This document shows, piece after piece, positions 7,862 to 15,375 of a stretch of DNA of 48,006 nucleotides (its first letter is position 1; each line of letters begins with the position of its first letter). Origin of the DNA: Prevotella sp. S7-1-8 (lineage in GTDB: Bacteria; Bacteroidota; Bacteroidia; Bacteroidales; Bacteroidaceae); assembly GCF_000758925.1 (NCBI RefSeq), contig NZ_JRNC01000047.1, positions 1 through 48,006 of the forward strand. Reading direction: 5' to 3'. The position numbers and the translations under genes were made by a program. Below the pieces are notes generated by a model. The model worked only from the letters and a program-made list of their open reading frames with translations, was not told the origin of the DNA and ran no database searches.

Positions 7862-8047
7862 CATGAAAAGTGCGCCAACACGACAACACTGCCAATACGA
7901 CAGGAGACGCCAGCGAGGCTGATATACCGGCAGAAAACGCGACGTCTGTAGTGGCACGAATGGAAAATATGCCTAAAGCCGAGCGTGGCGAGCGTTTGCC
8001 GTTTGCAGAGACACGACATGTTCGGCAGTCCTAAAAAATAAAAACCG

Positions 8048-8866
8048 ATGCACTACACTTTAAACATCAGAGGCCATCTCATGTCGCTCAAAGAGCCACA
8101 AGTGATGGGTATCATGAACGTGACCACCAACTCTTTTTACGCCGCCAGCCGCGTGCAGACAGAAAAAGAAATACGCGACCGCGTGAGACAAGTGAGAACC
8201 GAGGGCGCCACCATCATCGATGTGGGGGCATGCTCCACCAACCCCTATTTGGAACAGCTCACCACAGAGAGCGAAGAGCTGGAGCAGCTGGACCGAGCGC
8301 TACAAATATTGAAAGAAGAAAACTCGGAAATAGCTGTTTCCATAGATACTTTTCGGTCCAAGGTGGCACGCATGTGCATAGAAAAATATGGCGTGGACAT
8401 TATCAATGACATATCCACTGGCGAGGACCCGGAGATGTTCCCTTTGGTGGCCGAGACAGGCACGCCCTATATACTGATGAGCCAAAAGGGCACGTTGCAA
8501 GACATCATGATGGAGATGGCTGGCAAGGTGGAGCAGCTACGTCAACTGGGACAGAAAGACATCATCTTGGATCCGGGGTACGGATTTGGGAAAACGATGG
8601 CGCAAAACTTCGCCATATACGATGAGATGGAGCGCCTTGGCGTATTGGAGCTACCATTGCTCGTAGGTATATCACGTAAGAGAATGATTTACCAAACGCT
8701 ACAGATCACCGCCGACCAATCGCTCAACGGCACCACGGCGCTCAACACCATCGCCCTAATGAAAGGCACCAACATATTGCGCGTGCACGACGTAAAGGCT
8801 GCCGTTGAAGCTGTGAGACTTTACCAAGCCATGAAAAACGTCGAGCCATCCGAAGTGTCCGCCTGA
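8048..8866 (+). CDS. folP: Dihydropteroate synthase with altered catalytic loops
   Basis: A 272-residue TIM-barrel enzyme that joins 4-aminobenzoate to dihydropterin pyrophosphate in folate synthesis. The pterin pocket is intact: SIDTF, IINDIS, LDPGYGFGKT, the lysine in GISRKRM and the LRVHDV end. The two mobile loops that close over 4-aminobenzoate differ from the family norm. Loop 1 reads N24-V-T-T-N-S-F30 where NVTPDSF is usual, and loop 2 reads S63-T-N-P-Y67 where STRPG is usual, so the conserved arginine is Asn65. LMSQKG also replaces the common LMHMxG. Activity may be kept with changed sulfonamide response, or reduced. It pairs with cdaA, 84 bases downstream. Confidence 0.88.
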   Translation: MHYTLNIRGHLMSLKEPQVMGIMNVTTNSFYAASRVQTEKEIRDRVRQVRTEGATIIDVGACSTNPYLEQLTTESEELEQLDRALQILKEENSEIAVSIDTFRSKVARMCIEKYGVDIINDISTGEDPEMFPLVAETGTPYILMSQKGTLQDIMMEMAGKVEQLRQLGQKDIILDPGYGFGKTMAQNFAIYDEMERLGVLELPLLVGISRKRMIYQTLQITADQSLNGTTALNTIALMKGTNILRVHDVKAAVEAVRLYQAMKNVEPSEVSA

Positions 8867-8950
8867 CAAAATATGCCTGGCCGCCGCGCCCGACCCACCC
8901 CGGATGGAACAAATGGCAAGCGAACCTTATCACCAATTAACCGCTCATAC

Positions 8951-9727
8951 ATGTTTTTTGAATTTGGAATTAAGGATGTCATAGACATCGTACTTGTCGC
9001 ATTGATACTATACTACATCTACCAACTGATGAAGGCGAGCCGCTCGCTCAACGTCTTTGGTGGCATTATAGTGTTTGTGCTGACGTGGCTGTTTGTGTCG
9101 CAGGTGCTCGAGATGCGTCTCTTAGGCAGCATCATGGACAAATTGGTGAGCGTGGGAGTCATCGGCCTGATAGTGCTGTTCAAGGACGAGGTGCGCAAAT
9201 TTCTATACCAATTGGGCGAGCACCAACGCGTGCGCCACTTCTTGAAGTTCTTTTCACAGAAAAAAGATAACAACCGAGAGCAGGACAAGGAGACCGTGAT
9301 GCCTATCGTATGGTCGTGCATGGACATGGCTAAAGGCAAGGTGGGCGCGCTCATCGTAATAGAACGCTCCATCCCCCTTGACGACATCGTGCAAACGGGC
9401 GAGCTCATAGACGCCAAGGTCAACAAACTGCTAATAGAGAATCTTTTTTTCAAAAACTCGCCATTGCACGATGGCGCCATGATCATTTCCAAGAAACGCA
9501 TCAAGGCCGCGGGCTGCATACTACCCGTGAGCCACAGCATGGACATACCCAAGGAATTGGGTTTACGCCACCGAGCCGCCATGGGCATATCGCAAGACTC
9601 TGACGCTATAGCCGTGGTGGTGTCTGAAGAGACCGGCTGTATCAGCGTGGCCATCAAGGGAAGGTTCAGGCTGAGGCTCTCGGCGGAAGAATTGGAAAGT
9701 CTCCTCGTACAAGAAATGGCCGTGTGA
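8951..9727 (+). CDS. cdaA: Membrane-bound diadenylate cyclase CdaA/DacA
   Basis: A 258-residue enzyme that makes cyclic di-AMP from two ATP. Three hydrophobic helices fill about residues 10-80 (IDIVLVALILYY, NVFGGIIVFVLTWLFVS, LVSVGVIGLIVLF). The DisA_N catalytic domain follows, with both hallmark motifs: D174-G-A176 in LHDGAMII and R206-H-R208 in GLRHRAAMG. The frame is open upstream to 8873, but the ATG at 8951 gives the standard membrane-leading N-terminus. No CdaR or glmM partner is adjacent; the partner here is folP. c-di-AMP commonly controls osmolyte transport and wall homeostasis. Confidence 0.93.
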   Translation: MFFEFGIKDVIDIVLVALILYYIYQLMKASRSLNVFGGIIVFVLTWLFVSQVLEMRLLGSIMDKLVSVGVIGLIVLFKDEVRKFLYQLGEHQRVRHFLKFFSQKKDNNREQDKETVMPIVWSCMDMAKGKVGALIVIERSIPLDDIVQTGELIDAKVNKLLIENLFFKNSPLHDGAMIISKKRIKAAGCILPVSHSMDIPKELGLRHRAAMGISQDSDAIAVVVSEETGCISVAIKGRFRLRLSAEELESLLVQEMAV

Positions 9728-9740
9728 TGGGCACGTGGCA

Positions 9741-9809
9741 GGTTAAAGATATTTAACCCAAGACTAACAATCAATTACTTGTTTGACTCGTTAAGAATAA
9801 CTAACTTTG
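9741..9809 (+). promoter_or_regulatory. pta promoter with upstream hairpin
   Basis: TAACTTTG (9802-9809) is an exact -7 match; CTTG (9778-9781), one base off TTTG, lies 20 bases before it. Upstream, GGTTAAA (9741-9747) and TTTAACC (9752-9758) form a perfect 7-bp hairpin around GATA, without a T-run. It may end the folP-cdaA transcript or be a regulator site for pta. Confidence 0.6.
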
Positions 9810-9844
9810 TAAAAATAATCAAAAGTCTAATCGAATAAAAAGAA

Positions 9845-10882
9845 ATGATGAATTTATTAGAGAACATTGTGGCGCGGGCAAAAGCAAACAAGCAGCGCAT
9901 CGTTCTCCCCGAAGCCGAGGAAGAACGAACCCTGAAAGCCGCCGACAAAGTGCTGGCCGACGACTTGGCTCACCTAATCCTTATTGGCAATCCAGAGAAC
10001 ATAGAGCGCGAGGCCAAGGAGTGGGGATTGAAGCATATAAGCAAGGCGACTATCATAGACCCGAAAAATTGTGACAAGACGGAAGACTATGCCACTCTCC
10101 TCGCGGAACTGCGCAAGAAGAAAGGCATGACGATGGAACAAGCTCGCGATCTTGTTACCCACAACAATCTCTACTTGGGGTGCATGATTATTAAAAGCGG
10201 CGACGCCGATGGTCAAATATCGGGAGCCCTGAGCACGACAGGCGACACCTTGCGCCCAGCTCTCCAGATTATCAAATGCGCGCCCGGCGTAACCTGCGTG
10301 AGCGGCGCGATGCTACTCTTGACGCACGAGCGACAATACGGCAAGAACGGCGTCGTGGTGATGGGCGACGTGGCCGTGACCCCCAACCCCACGGCCGACC
10401 AACTGGCGCAGATAGCCTACACCACGGCGCAAACCGCCCGAACGGTGGCCGGAATTGATAATCCAGAGGTGGCCATGCTGAGCTTCTCGACAAAAGGATC
10501 GGCCAAAGACGCCAAAGACAAAGAGACCGGAAAGAGTGTCTATATTATAGACAAGGTGGTGGAGGCCACGCGGATAGCTCAAGAGAGATACCCCGACCTA
10601 AAGGTGGATGGAGAGTTGCAGGCCGACGCCGCGCTTGCCCCCACGGTGGCACAGAAAAAAGCCAAGGGCAGCAAAGTGGCCGGAAAGGCCAACGTGTTAG
10701 TGGTGCCCAACCTTGAGGTGGGCAATATCGGCTACAAATTGGTGCAGCGATTGGGTGGCGCCACGGCTATAGGCCCTATTCTACAAGGTATCGCACGCCC
10801 AGTGAACGACCTGAGCCGTGGATGCTCCGTGGACGATATCTACTACATGGTGGCTATCACCGCATGCCAAGCGCAAAGCTAA
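9845..10882 (+). CDS. pta: Phosphate acetyltransferase (short form)
   Basis: A 345-residue Pta that exchanges acetyl-CoA and acetyl phosphate. The whole protein is the catalytic PTA_PTB domain, without the DRTGG/P-loop N-terminal half of the long E. coli form. Family segments include RIVLPEAEEERTLKAA, SGALSTTGDTLRPALQII, GDVAVTPNPTADQLAQIA, ELQADAALAP and NVLVVPNLEVGNIGYKLVQR. A second ATG follows the first directly, so the start is ambiguous by one codon. ackA is downstream on the same strand after 195 bases, which gives the pair for acetate formation with ATP yield. Confidence 0.95.
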   Translation: MMNLLENIVARAKANKQRIVLPEAEEERTLKAADKVLADDLAHLILIGNPENIEREAKEWGLKHISKATIIDPKNCDKTEDYATLLAELRKKKGMTMEQARDLVTHNNLYLGCMIIKSGDADGQISGALSTTGDTLRPALQIIKCAPGVTCVSGAMLLLTHERQYGKNGVVVMGDVAVTPNPTADQLAQIAYTTAQTARTVAGIDNPEVAMLSFSTKGSAKDAKDKETGKSVYIIDKVVEATRIAQERYPDLKVDGELQADAALAPTVAQKKAKGSKVAGKANVLVVPNLEVGNIGYKLVQRLGGATAIGPILQGIARPVNDLSRGCSVDDIYYMVAITACQAQS

Positions 10883-11004
10883 TTTTCACAATTCACAACT
10901 CACAATTTTCAAATAATAATTCACATTTTTCAATTCTCAATTATGACAAAGGCTGTTCTAAGTTAACAATCAGAAATTGAAAAGGGCGGAAAAAACACGT
11001 ATTT

Positions 11005-11045
11005 CTTCAAATTGAAGACTGGAATAACAGCCGAATAGTATTCGG
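11005..11045 (+). promoter_or_regulatory. Twin palindromes in the ackA leader
   Basis: CTTCAAATTGAAG (11005-11017) and CCGAATAGTATTCGG (11031-11045) are each perfect inverted repeats around one central base. The second ends 32 bases before the ackA ATG. They could be regulator sites or small RNA hairpins that affect ackA relative to pta. The pta-ackA gap as a whole shows no terminator with a T-run and no exact TAnnTTTG element. Confidence 0.4.
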
Positions 11046-11077
11046 AAAGGAAAAATATAAAACATAAAAAAGAAAAT

Positions 11078-12280
11078 ATGAAAGTTTTAGTCTTGAACTG
11101 TGGCAGCAGTTCCATTAAATACAAGCTGTACGATATGGCTGTCGAGAAAGTGCTGGCACAAGGTATCGTGGAACGTATAGGTCTCGACGAGGCCTTTATA
11201 AAAGTGAAACTCGACAATGGCGAGAGCAAGAAAACCATGGCAGACCTACCCACGCACAAAGAGGGCGTGGCCTTGGTATTCAAGGCTTTGCTCGACCCTG
11301 AGACTGGTTCACTGAAGAGCGTGGACGAGATAGACGCCGTGGGGCATCGCGTCGTGCAAGGTGGCGACTTGTTTGAAAAAAGTTGTTTAGTGACGCCAGA
11401 GCTAGAGGCTGGCATTGAGAGCCTCGTAGATCTGGCGCCAGTGCACAACGCCGGCCACCTGCGCGGTATTCGCGCGGTGGGTGCGCTGATGCCAAATGTG
11501 CCGCAAGCGGTGGTGTTTGACAACGCCTTCCACAGCACCATGCCCGATTACGCCTACCTCTACGCCGTGCCTTACGAACTGTACAAAAAGTACCATGTGC
11601 GCCGATACGGCTTCCATGGCACCAGCCACCGCTATGTGTCGCACCGCGTTTGCGAGTTTCTGGGCGAGGATATCACCAAGAAACGCATTATAACGTGCCA
11701 CATAGGCAATGGCGCCTCGATGGCGGCGGTGAAGTATGGCAAGGTGATAGACACTTCCATGGGACTGACACCGTTGGCCGGACTCATGATGGGTAGCCGG
11801 TCGGGCGACATCGAGCCAAGCGCCGTGACCTACCTGATGGAGAAACTTGGCAAGACTCCGCAAGAAATGGCGGACTTCCTGAACAAGGAGAGCGGCATAC
11901 TCGGCATTACCGGAATATCGAGCGACATGAGAGAGATCGAGGCGGCAGAGGCGGCAGGAGACGAGCGCGCCATTTTGGGCATGAGAATGTACAGCTACCG
12001 CATCAAGAAATACATAGGCGCCTACGCGGCCGCAATGGGTGGCGTGGACATCATCGTGTGGACAGCCGGCGTGGGCGAAAATCAAACAAACCTGCGCCTG
12101 ACGGCATGTGAGGGACTGGATTTCCTGGGTGTCAAGATGGATGCCGAACGCAACAATTGCCGCAGTGTGGAAAAGGTGATTTCAGCTGACGACTCAAAGG
12201 TGAAGGTGGTATTGATACCTACCGACGAGGAAATAGTCATAGCGCGAGACACCCGCGATTTGGTTGAGGCCAAGAAATAA
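11078..12280 (+). CDS. ackA: Acetate kinase
   Basis: A 400-residue acetate kinase, making ATP and acetate from acetyl phosphate in the cytoplasm. The ASKHA-fold signatures are clear: VLNCGSSSIKYKLYD at the N-terminus, GHRVVQGGD and FDNAFHSTMP in the substrate site, YGFHGTSHRYVSHR, the GNGASMAAV phosphate loop, DTSMGLTPLAGLMMGSRSGD and GVGENQ near the C-terminus. Length equals the family norm. It forms a unit with pta just upstream and ends at a clear terminator. Confidence 0.97.
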   Translation: MKVLVLNCGSSSIKYKLYDMAVEKVLAQGIVERIGLDEAFIKVKLDNGESKKTMADLPTHKEGVALVFKALLDPETGSLKSVDEIDAVGHRVVQGGDLFEKSCLVTPELEAGIESLVDLAPVHNAGHLRGIRAVGALMPNVPQAVVFDNAFHSTMPDYAYLYAVPYELYKKYHVRRYGFHGTSHRYVSHRVCEFLGEDITKKRIITCHIGNGASMAAVKYGKVIDTSMGLTPLAGLMMGSRSGDIEPSAVTYLMEKLGKTPQEMADFLNKESGILGITGISSDMREIEAAEAAGDERAILGMRMYSYRIKKYIGAYAAAMGGVDIIVWTAGVGENQTNLRLTACEGLDFLGVKMDAERNNCRSVEKVISADDSKVKVVLIPTDEEIVIARDTRDLVEAKK

Positions 12281-12294
12281 CAAACCGATCTTCG

Positions 12295-12331
12295 TTCCCC
12301 TCGCCAACGACAGGTGAGGGGAATGTTTTTT
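12295..12331 (+). terminator. Terminator after ackA
   Basis: TTCCCCTCGCC (12295-12305) pairs with GGTGAGGGGAA (12313-12323), with one G.U pair and a 7-base loop, followed by TG and a run of six T residues. Confidence 0.85.
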
Positions 12332-12429
12332 AACGACAGGGATAGACGACGGAAAGACATATTTCTAAACGCCCGCACCTTGATACACATCCATCTTCAC
12401 GTATGGTGTGAAGGCAACGATTTTTGAAC

Positions 12430-13467
12430 ATGAAAGTAGTAACTTTTGGAGAAATTCTACTCCGGCTGTCAAAAAACAGCAGCCAGCGGTTGTTCCAAAT
12501 AGGTGGGTTTGATGCCAATTATGGAGGCTCAGAGGCAAACGTGGCGGTGAGTTTGGCCCAGCTCGGCGACCGCGTGGAGTATGTGACAAGCGTTCCTGAC
12601 AACAACCTTGGTGAGGCGGCGTTGATGCACCTGCGACAGTTTGGATTGGATGTATCGCACGTGGCGCGCAGGGGTAAGCGATTGGGTGCCTACTATCTTG
12701 AGCCTTCGGCAGCTTTTCGAGGCGCACGAGTGGTGTACGACAGAGACGGCTCGTCGTTTAACACGATGGAATATGGCGACATAAACTGGGCCCCCGCGCT
12801 CGCCGACGCCACGTTGTTTCATTGCTCCGGCATAACATGCGCCACGAGCAAGGCCGCTCTCGACACGACAATGGATGCCGTGGAGACGTGCCATGAGCGT
12901 GGCATAGAATTGTCATGCGACATCAATTACAGGTCGGCGCTGTGGAAATATCCCGGCGCTGACGCCCGAATGGCCACGCAAGAGCTGATGAAATACAGCG
13001 CCTTTGTCTTTGGAGACCAAAACGAATGGTATGTGGCCACCGGCCTTGAGCCTATCCCTTTCAACGCGTTGGACAAATCATATCGGTTCGATTTGGACGC
13101 TTACCGTCGATATTTTGACAAGGCACACCGTATGTTCCCCAACTGTCGGCGCATGCTGATGGCCCATCGCAACCAGCTATCGTTTCAGCATCACATCAAC
13201 GCAGGAGTGCTATGGGTGGACGGCGATATACAAGTGTCACGCGTTTGGGACATCAATCCCATCGTGGACCAGATGGGCGTGGGCGACGCTTGGGTAGCGG
13301 CCTTCATCCATGCCATGCACCGATGGCCGGACGACAACCGCCAATGCTTGGAATTTTCGGTGTCGGCCTCCGCCCTGAAAAATACTATTTCGGGCGACCA
13401 AAACTTGGTAACAGAAGACGAAATAATCGCCAACATGACAGACCAAGGCGTCCAAATGGACCAGTAA
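12430..13467 (+). CDS. kdgK: PfkB-family sugar kinase, probably 2-keto-3-deoxygluconate kinase
   Basis: A 345-residue ribokinase-fold kinase. It begins KVVTFGEILLRLS, a start typical of 2-dehydro-3-deoxygluconokinases, continues with GGSEANVAVSLAQLG for substrate binding, and has the catalytic anion-hole motif MGVGDAWVAA, whose Asp is the general base. KdgK phosphorylates KDG to KDPG. The usual partner, KDPG aldolase (eda), is not in the window, so the exact sugar is an inference from similarity. A TTG two codons earlier keeps the frame open, but the ATG chosen starts the conserved MKVVTFGE. It lies between the ackA terminator and murF. Confidence 0.8.
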   Translation: MKVVTFGEILLRLSKNSSQRLFQIGGFDANYGGSEANVAVSLAQLGDRVEYVTSVPDNNLGEAALMHLRQFGLDVSHVARRGKRLGAYYLEPSAAFRGARVVYDRDGSSFNTMEYGDINWAPALADATLFHCSGITCATSKAALDTTMDAVETCHERGIELSCDINYRSALWKYPGADARMATQELMKYSAFVFGDQNEWYVATGLEPIPFNALDKSYRFDLDAYRRYFDKAHRMFPNCRRMLMAHRNQLSFQHHINAGVLWVDGDIQVSRVWDINPIVDQMGVGDAWVAAFIHAMHRWPDDNRQCLEFSVSASALKNTISGDQNLVTEDEIIANMTDQGVQMDQ

Positions 13468-13506
13468 CGACGTCAATGCGGTTTGCGTCAAGCCATTTTT
13501 GCAAAA

Positions 13507-13525
13507 TTGCCTGGCAATATTGCCA
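13507..13525. promoter_or_regulatory. Overlapping palindromes upstream of murF
   Basis: Half-sites TTGCC (13507-13511), GGCAA (13513-13517) and TTGCC (13520-13524) alternate, so that both the left pair (TTGCCTGGCAA) and the right pair (TGGCAATATTGCCA, a perfect 14-mer, 13512-13525) are palindromes. They lie about 65 bases before the murF ATG. An operator, or two mutually exclusive hairpins, would be consistent. Confidence 0.35.
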
Positions 13526-13587
13526 TATTGACAAACCCTATATATCCCCAAATACATATATTGCAGTTCAAAAGAATATTATTAAAT

Positions 13588-14910
13588 ATGAATGTTAAAG
13601 CACTGTACAATTTGTACAAACAACACCCCCTGATTACCACCGACAGCAGAAATTGCCCCACGGGAAGTATTTTCATAGCCTTGAAAGGCACTTCGTTTGA
13701 CGGCAACAAATTTGCCAAATCCGCGCTCGACAAGGGTTGCAGCTACGCTATCATTGACGAGGAGGAGTACGCTACCGATGGTGACGACCGTTTCATCGTG
13801 GTGGACGATTGCCTCGTGGCCTACAAGGAGATAGCACGTGAGCATCGCAGGCAATTCCACATTCCAGTCGTTGGAATAACAGGCACCAATGGCAAGACCA
13901 CGACCAAGGAACTGCTTTCGGCGGTGTTGGCGGAGAAATTTAACGTGATGCGCACAGAGGGCAACTTCAACAACGATGTGGGCGTGCCCCAAACGCTGTT
14001 GAGACTGAACGCCGACCATCAAATGGCGGTAGTGGAAATGGGGGCCTCGCACGTGGGAGACATCAAGAAATTGGTGGACTACGTGGAGCCAACCTGTGGT
14101 CTGATCACCAATGTAGGGCGCGCCCATTTGCAAGGTTTTGGCTCGTTCGAGGGCGTGATGAGGGCCAAAGGTGAGCTATACGATTTTCTGAAGGCTCATC
14201 AAGCCTTGACGTTTCTCAATACCGACAACGAGTATTTGATGGCAATGGCCCACGAGCGTGGGCTTGAGCGCATTGTCAGCTACGGCCAAGACGCTATGGC
14301 GCAAGTACGCGGCGAGGTGGTGAGTTGTGAGCCTTTCTTGCGTTTCAAATGGGCAGCCGCAATGGCCCCCACACTCCATGACGAAACCACTTATGAGGTT
14401 ACGACACATCTTATTGGCACTTACAACTTGGATAACATGTTAGCCGCCATTGCCGTAGGATTGCATTTTGGAGTATCGCCACAGCAGATCTGCCACGCAT
14501 TGGAGAGCTACACGCCTGCCAACAATCGCTCCCAACTGATGGAAACGGCCAAAAATCATGTCATCATGGACGCTTACAACGCCAATCCCACAAGCATGTC
14601 GGCGGCTATAGACAACTTTAAGCGCATACATGTAGCGCAGCCCAAGATGGCTATCCTTGGAGACATGCGCGAGCTGGGCGACGTGAGCAAGGTGGAACAT
14701 CAGAAGATAGTCGACACGCTCAAAGTTTCTGGATTTGACAAAGTGTGGTTGGTGGGAGATGAATTTGGCAAGACCGACAGCCCCTTTCGCAAATTTAACA
14801 ATGTGGATGAGGTAAAAAAGGCCATCGCCACAGACACACCCAATGGATGGTATATACTTGTTAAGGGCTCCAATGGCATACATCTCGCAGACCTGACAAA
14901 GGAGTTGTAA
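13588..14910 (+). CDS. murF: UDP-N-acetylmuramoyl-tripeptide--D-Ala-D-Ala ligase
   Basis: A 440-residue Mur ligase that adds the D-Ala-D-Ala dipeptide to the UDP-MurNAc-tripeptide, the last cytoplasmic step of peptidoglycan precursor synthesis. It shows TDSRNCPTGSIFIALKG in the N-terminal substrate domain, the ATP P-loop GTNGKTTTKE (99-108), the NFNNDVGVPQTLL segment that is characteristic of MurF, and YNANPTSMSAAID plus ILGDMRELG in the C-terminal domain. The frame extends upstream, but the ATG at 13588 matches the family start. It stands alone, 17 kb away from the other mur genes of the window. Confidence 0.95.
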   Translation: MNVKALYNLYKQHPLITTDSRNCPTGSIFIALKGTSFDGNKFAKSALDKGCSYAIIDEEEYATDGDDRFIVVDDCLVAYKEIAREHRRQFHIPVVGITGTNGKTTTKELLSAVLAEKFNVMRTEGNFNNDVGVPQTLLRLNADHQMAVVEMGASHVGDIKKLVDYVEPTCGLITNVGRAHLQGFGSFEGVMRAKGELYDFLKAHQALTFLNTDNEYLMAMAHERGLERIVSYGQDAMAQVRGEVVSCEPFLRFKWAAAMAPTLHDETTYEVTTHLIGTYNLDNMLAAIAVGLHFGVSPQQICHALESYTPANNRSQLMETAKNHVIMDAYNANPTSMSAAIDNFKRIHVAQPKMAILGDMRELGDVSKVEHQKIVDTLKVSGFDKVWLVGDEFGKTDSPFRKFNNVDEVKKAIATDTPNGWYILVKGSNGIHLADLTKEL

Positions 14911-14915
14911 TTTAG

Positions 14916-14950
14916 AAAAAGCCCGGAATCACACGTGGTGAAATCCGGGC
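14916..14950 (-). terminator. Terminator of tRNA-Phe
   Basis: GCCCGGA (14921-14927) pairs with TCCGGGC (14944-14950), and TCAC with GTGA extends the stem past a small internal loop. On the minus strand the stem is followed by TTTTTC, so it works for the tRNA transcript. It may also fold in the murF message from the other side, though with no T-run there. Confidence 0.75.
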
Positions 14951-14967
14951 CGAATGAAAGGAGGAAG

Positions 14968-15040
14968 TGGTACCTCTTGGAGTTGAACCAAGGACACATG
15001 GATTTTCAGTCCATTGCTCTACCACCTGAGCTAAGGTACC
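14968..15040 (-). tRNA. tRNA-Phe (anticodon GAA)
   Basis: A complete 73-nt cloverleaf on the minus strand. The acceptor stem pairs GGTACCT with AGGTACC and the discriminator base is A. The D-arm is AGCTCAGGTGGTAGAGC; the anticodon arm TGGACTGAAAATCCA gives GAA; the T-arm CTTGGTTCAACTCCAAG is standard. CCA is not encoded. It has its own promoter and terminator. Confidence 0.97.
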
Positions 15041-15058
15041 TCTTTTGTATTGCGTTTG

Positions 15059-15090
15059 CAAAGGTAAGGCATTTTACTTAATTCTCCAAA
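15059..15090 (-). promoter_or_regulatory. tRNA-Phe promoter (TTTG-N20-TACCTTTG)
   Basis: On the minus strand TTTG (15087-15090) lies 20 bases before TACCTTTG (15059-15066), an exact two-box match. Transcription would begin near 15053, about 12 bases before the mature tRNA. Confidence 0.85.
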
Positions 15091-15130
15091 CATTTCCATG
15101 AAAAAATGCATACATTTCAGAAAAAAGATG

Positions 15131-15138
15131 TAACTTTG
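15131..15138 (+). promoter_or_regulatory. -7 promoter element of tRNA-Pro
   Basis: TAACTTTG followed by C is an exact -7 match, 50 bases upstream of the mature tRNA. No TTTG lies at the right spacing. It is divergent from the tRNA-Phe promoter. Confidence 0.6.
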
Positions 15139-15188
15139 CATCGTCAAAGAAAGCATGGACAGTCATTCCACGCTCTATGTTTGACTAT

Positions 15189-15264
15189 CGGGATGTAGCG
15201 CAGTTGGTAGCGCACTACGTTCGGGACGTAGGGGTCGGGCGTTCGAGTCGCCTCATCCCGACCA
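15189..15264 (+). tRNA. tRNA-Pro (anticodon CGG), CCA encoded
   Basis: A 76-nt cloverleaf including the 3' CCA. The acceptor pairs CGGGATG with CATCCCG and the discriminator is A. The D-arm is GCGCAGTTGGTAGCGC; the anticodon arm CTACGTTCGGGACGTAG gives CGG; the T-arm is GGGCGTTCGAGTCGCC. A C1-G72 pair is unusual in general but typical of bacterial tRNA-Pro. It encodes CCA, unlike its neighbour tRNA-Phe. Confidence 0.96.
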
Positions 15265-15270
15265 AAGGAA

Positions 15271-15316
15271 AAACACCAATCAAGCTGGTTGTCCAGTATG
15301 ATTGGTGTTTGTTTTT
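15271..15316 (+). terminator. Terminator of tRNA-Pro
   Basis: AAACACCAATCA (15271-15282) pairs perfectly with TGATTGGTGTTT (15299-15310), followed by GTTTTT. It begins 6 bases after the CCA end. Confidence 0.88.
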
Positions 15317-15375
15317 ACATGGTTGTGAACAGGCTTTCGATCATCTCACGGAGGGTTTAGCCTATCATCATACAC

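Larger units (their letters stand above)
7658..8047 (+). other. Intergenic region with palindromes and the folP leader
   Basis: No gene was recognised in these 390 bases. The first part is the low-complexity TCACAATTCA/AATTTTCAATT spacer type also seen after pta. The middle has two close palindromes and the promoter, given separately. The last 180 bases, from about 7868, would be the folP leader; they are comparatively GC-rich and contain no obvious hairpin with a T-run. Confidence 0.5.

Noticed and set aside
11402..12085. 227-codon frame antisense to ackA
   Set aside because: His/Val/Arg-rich shadow of a conserved acetate kinase; the same effect is seen opposite ftsI (33474-34505), murE (35838-36704) and ftsZ (45897-46580).
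12430..13467. Operon of KDG kinase with an Entner-Doudoroff aldolase
   Set aside because: No aldolase or uronate gene stands nearby; murF follows.
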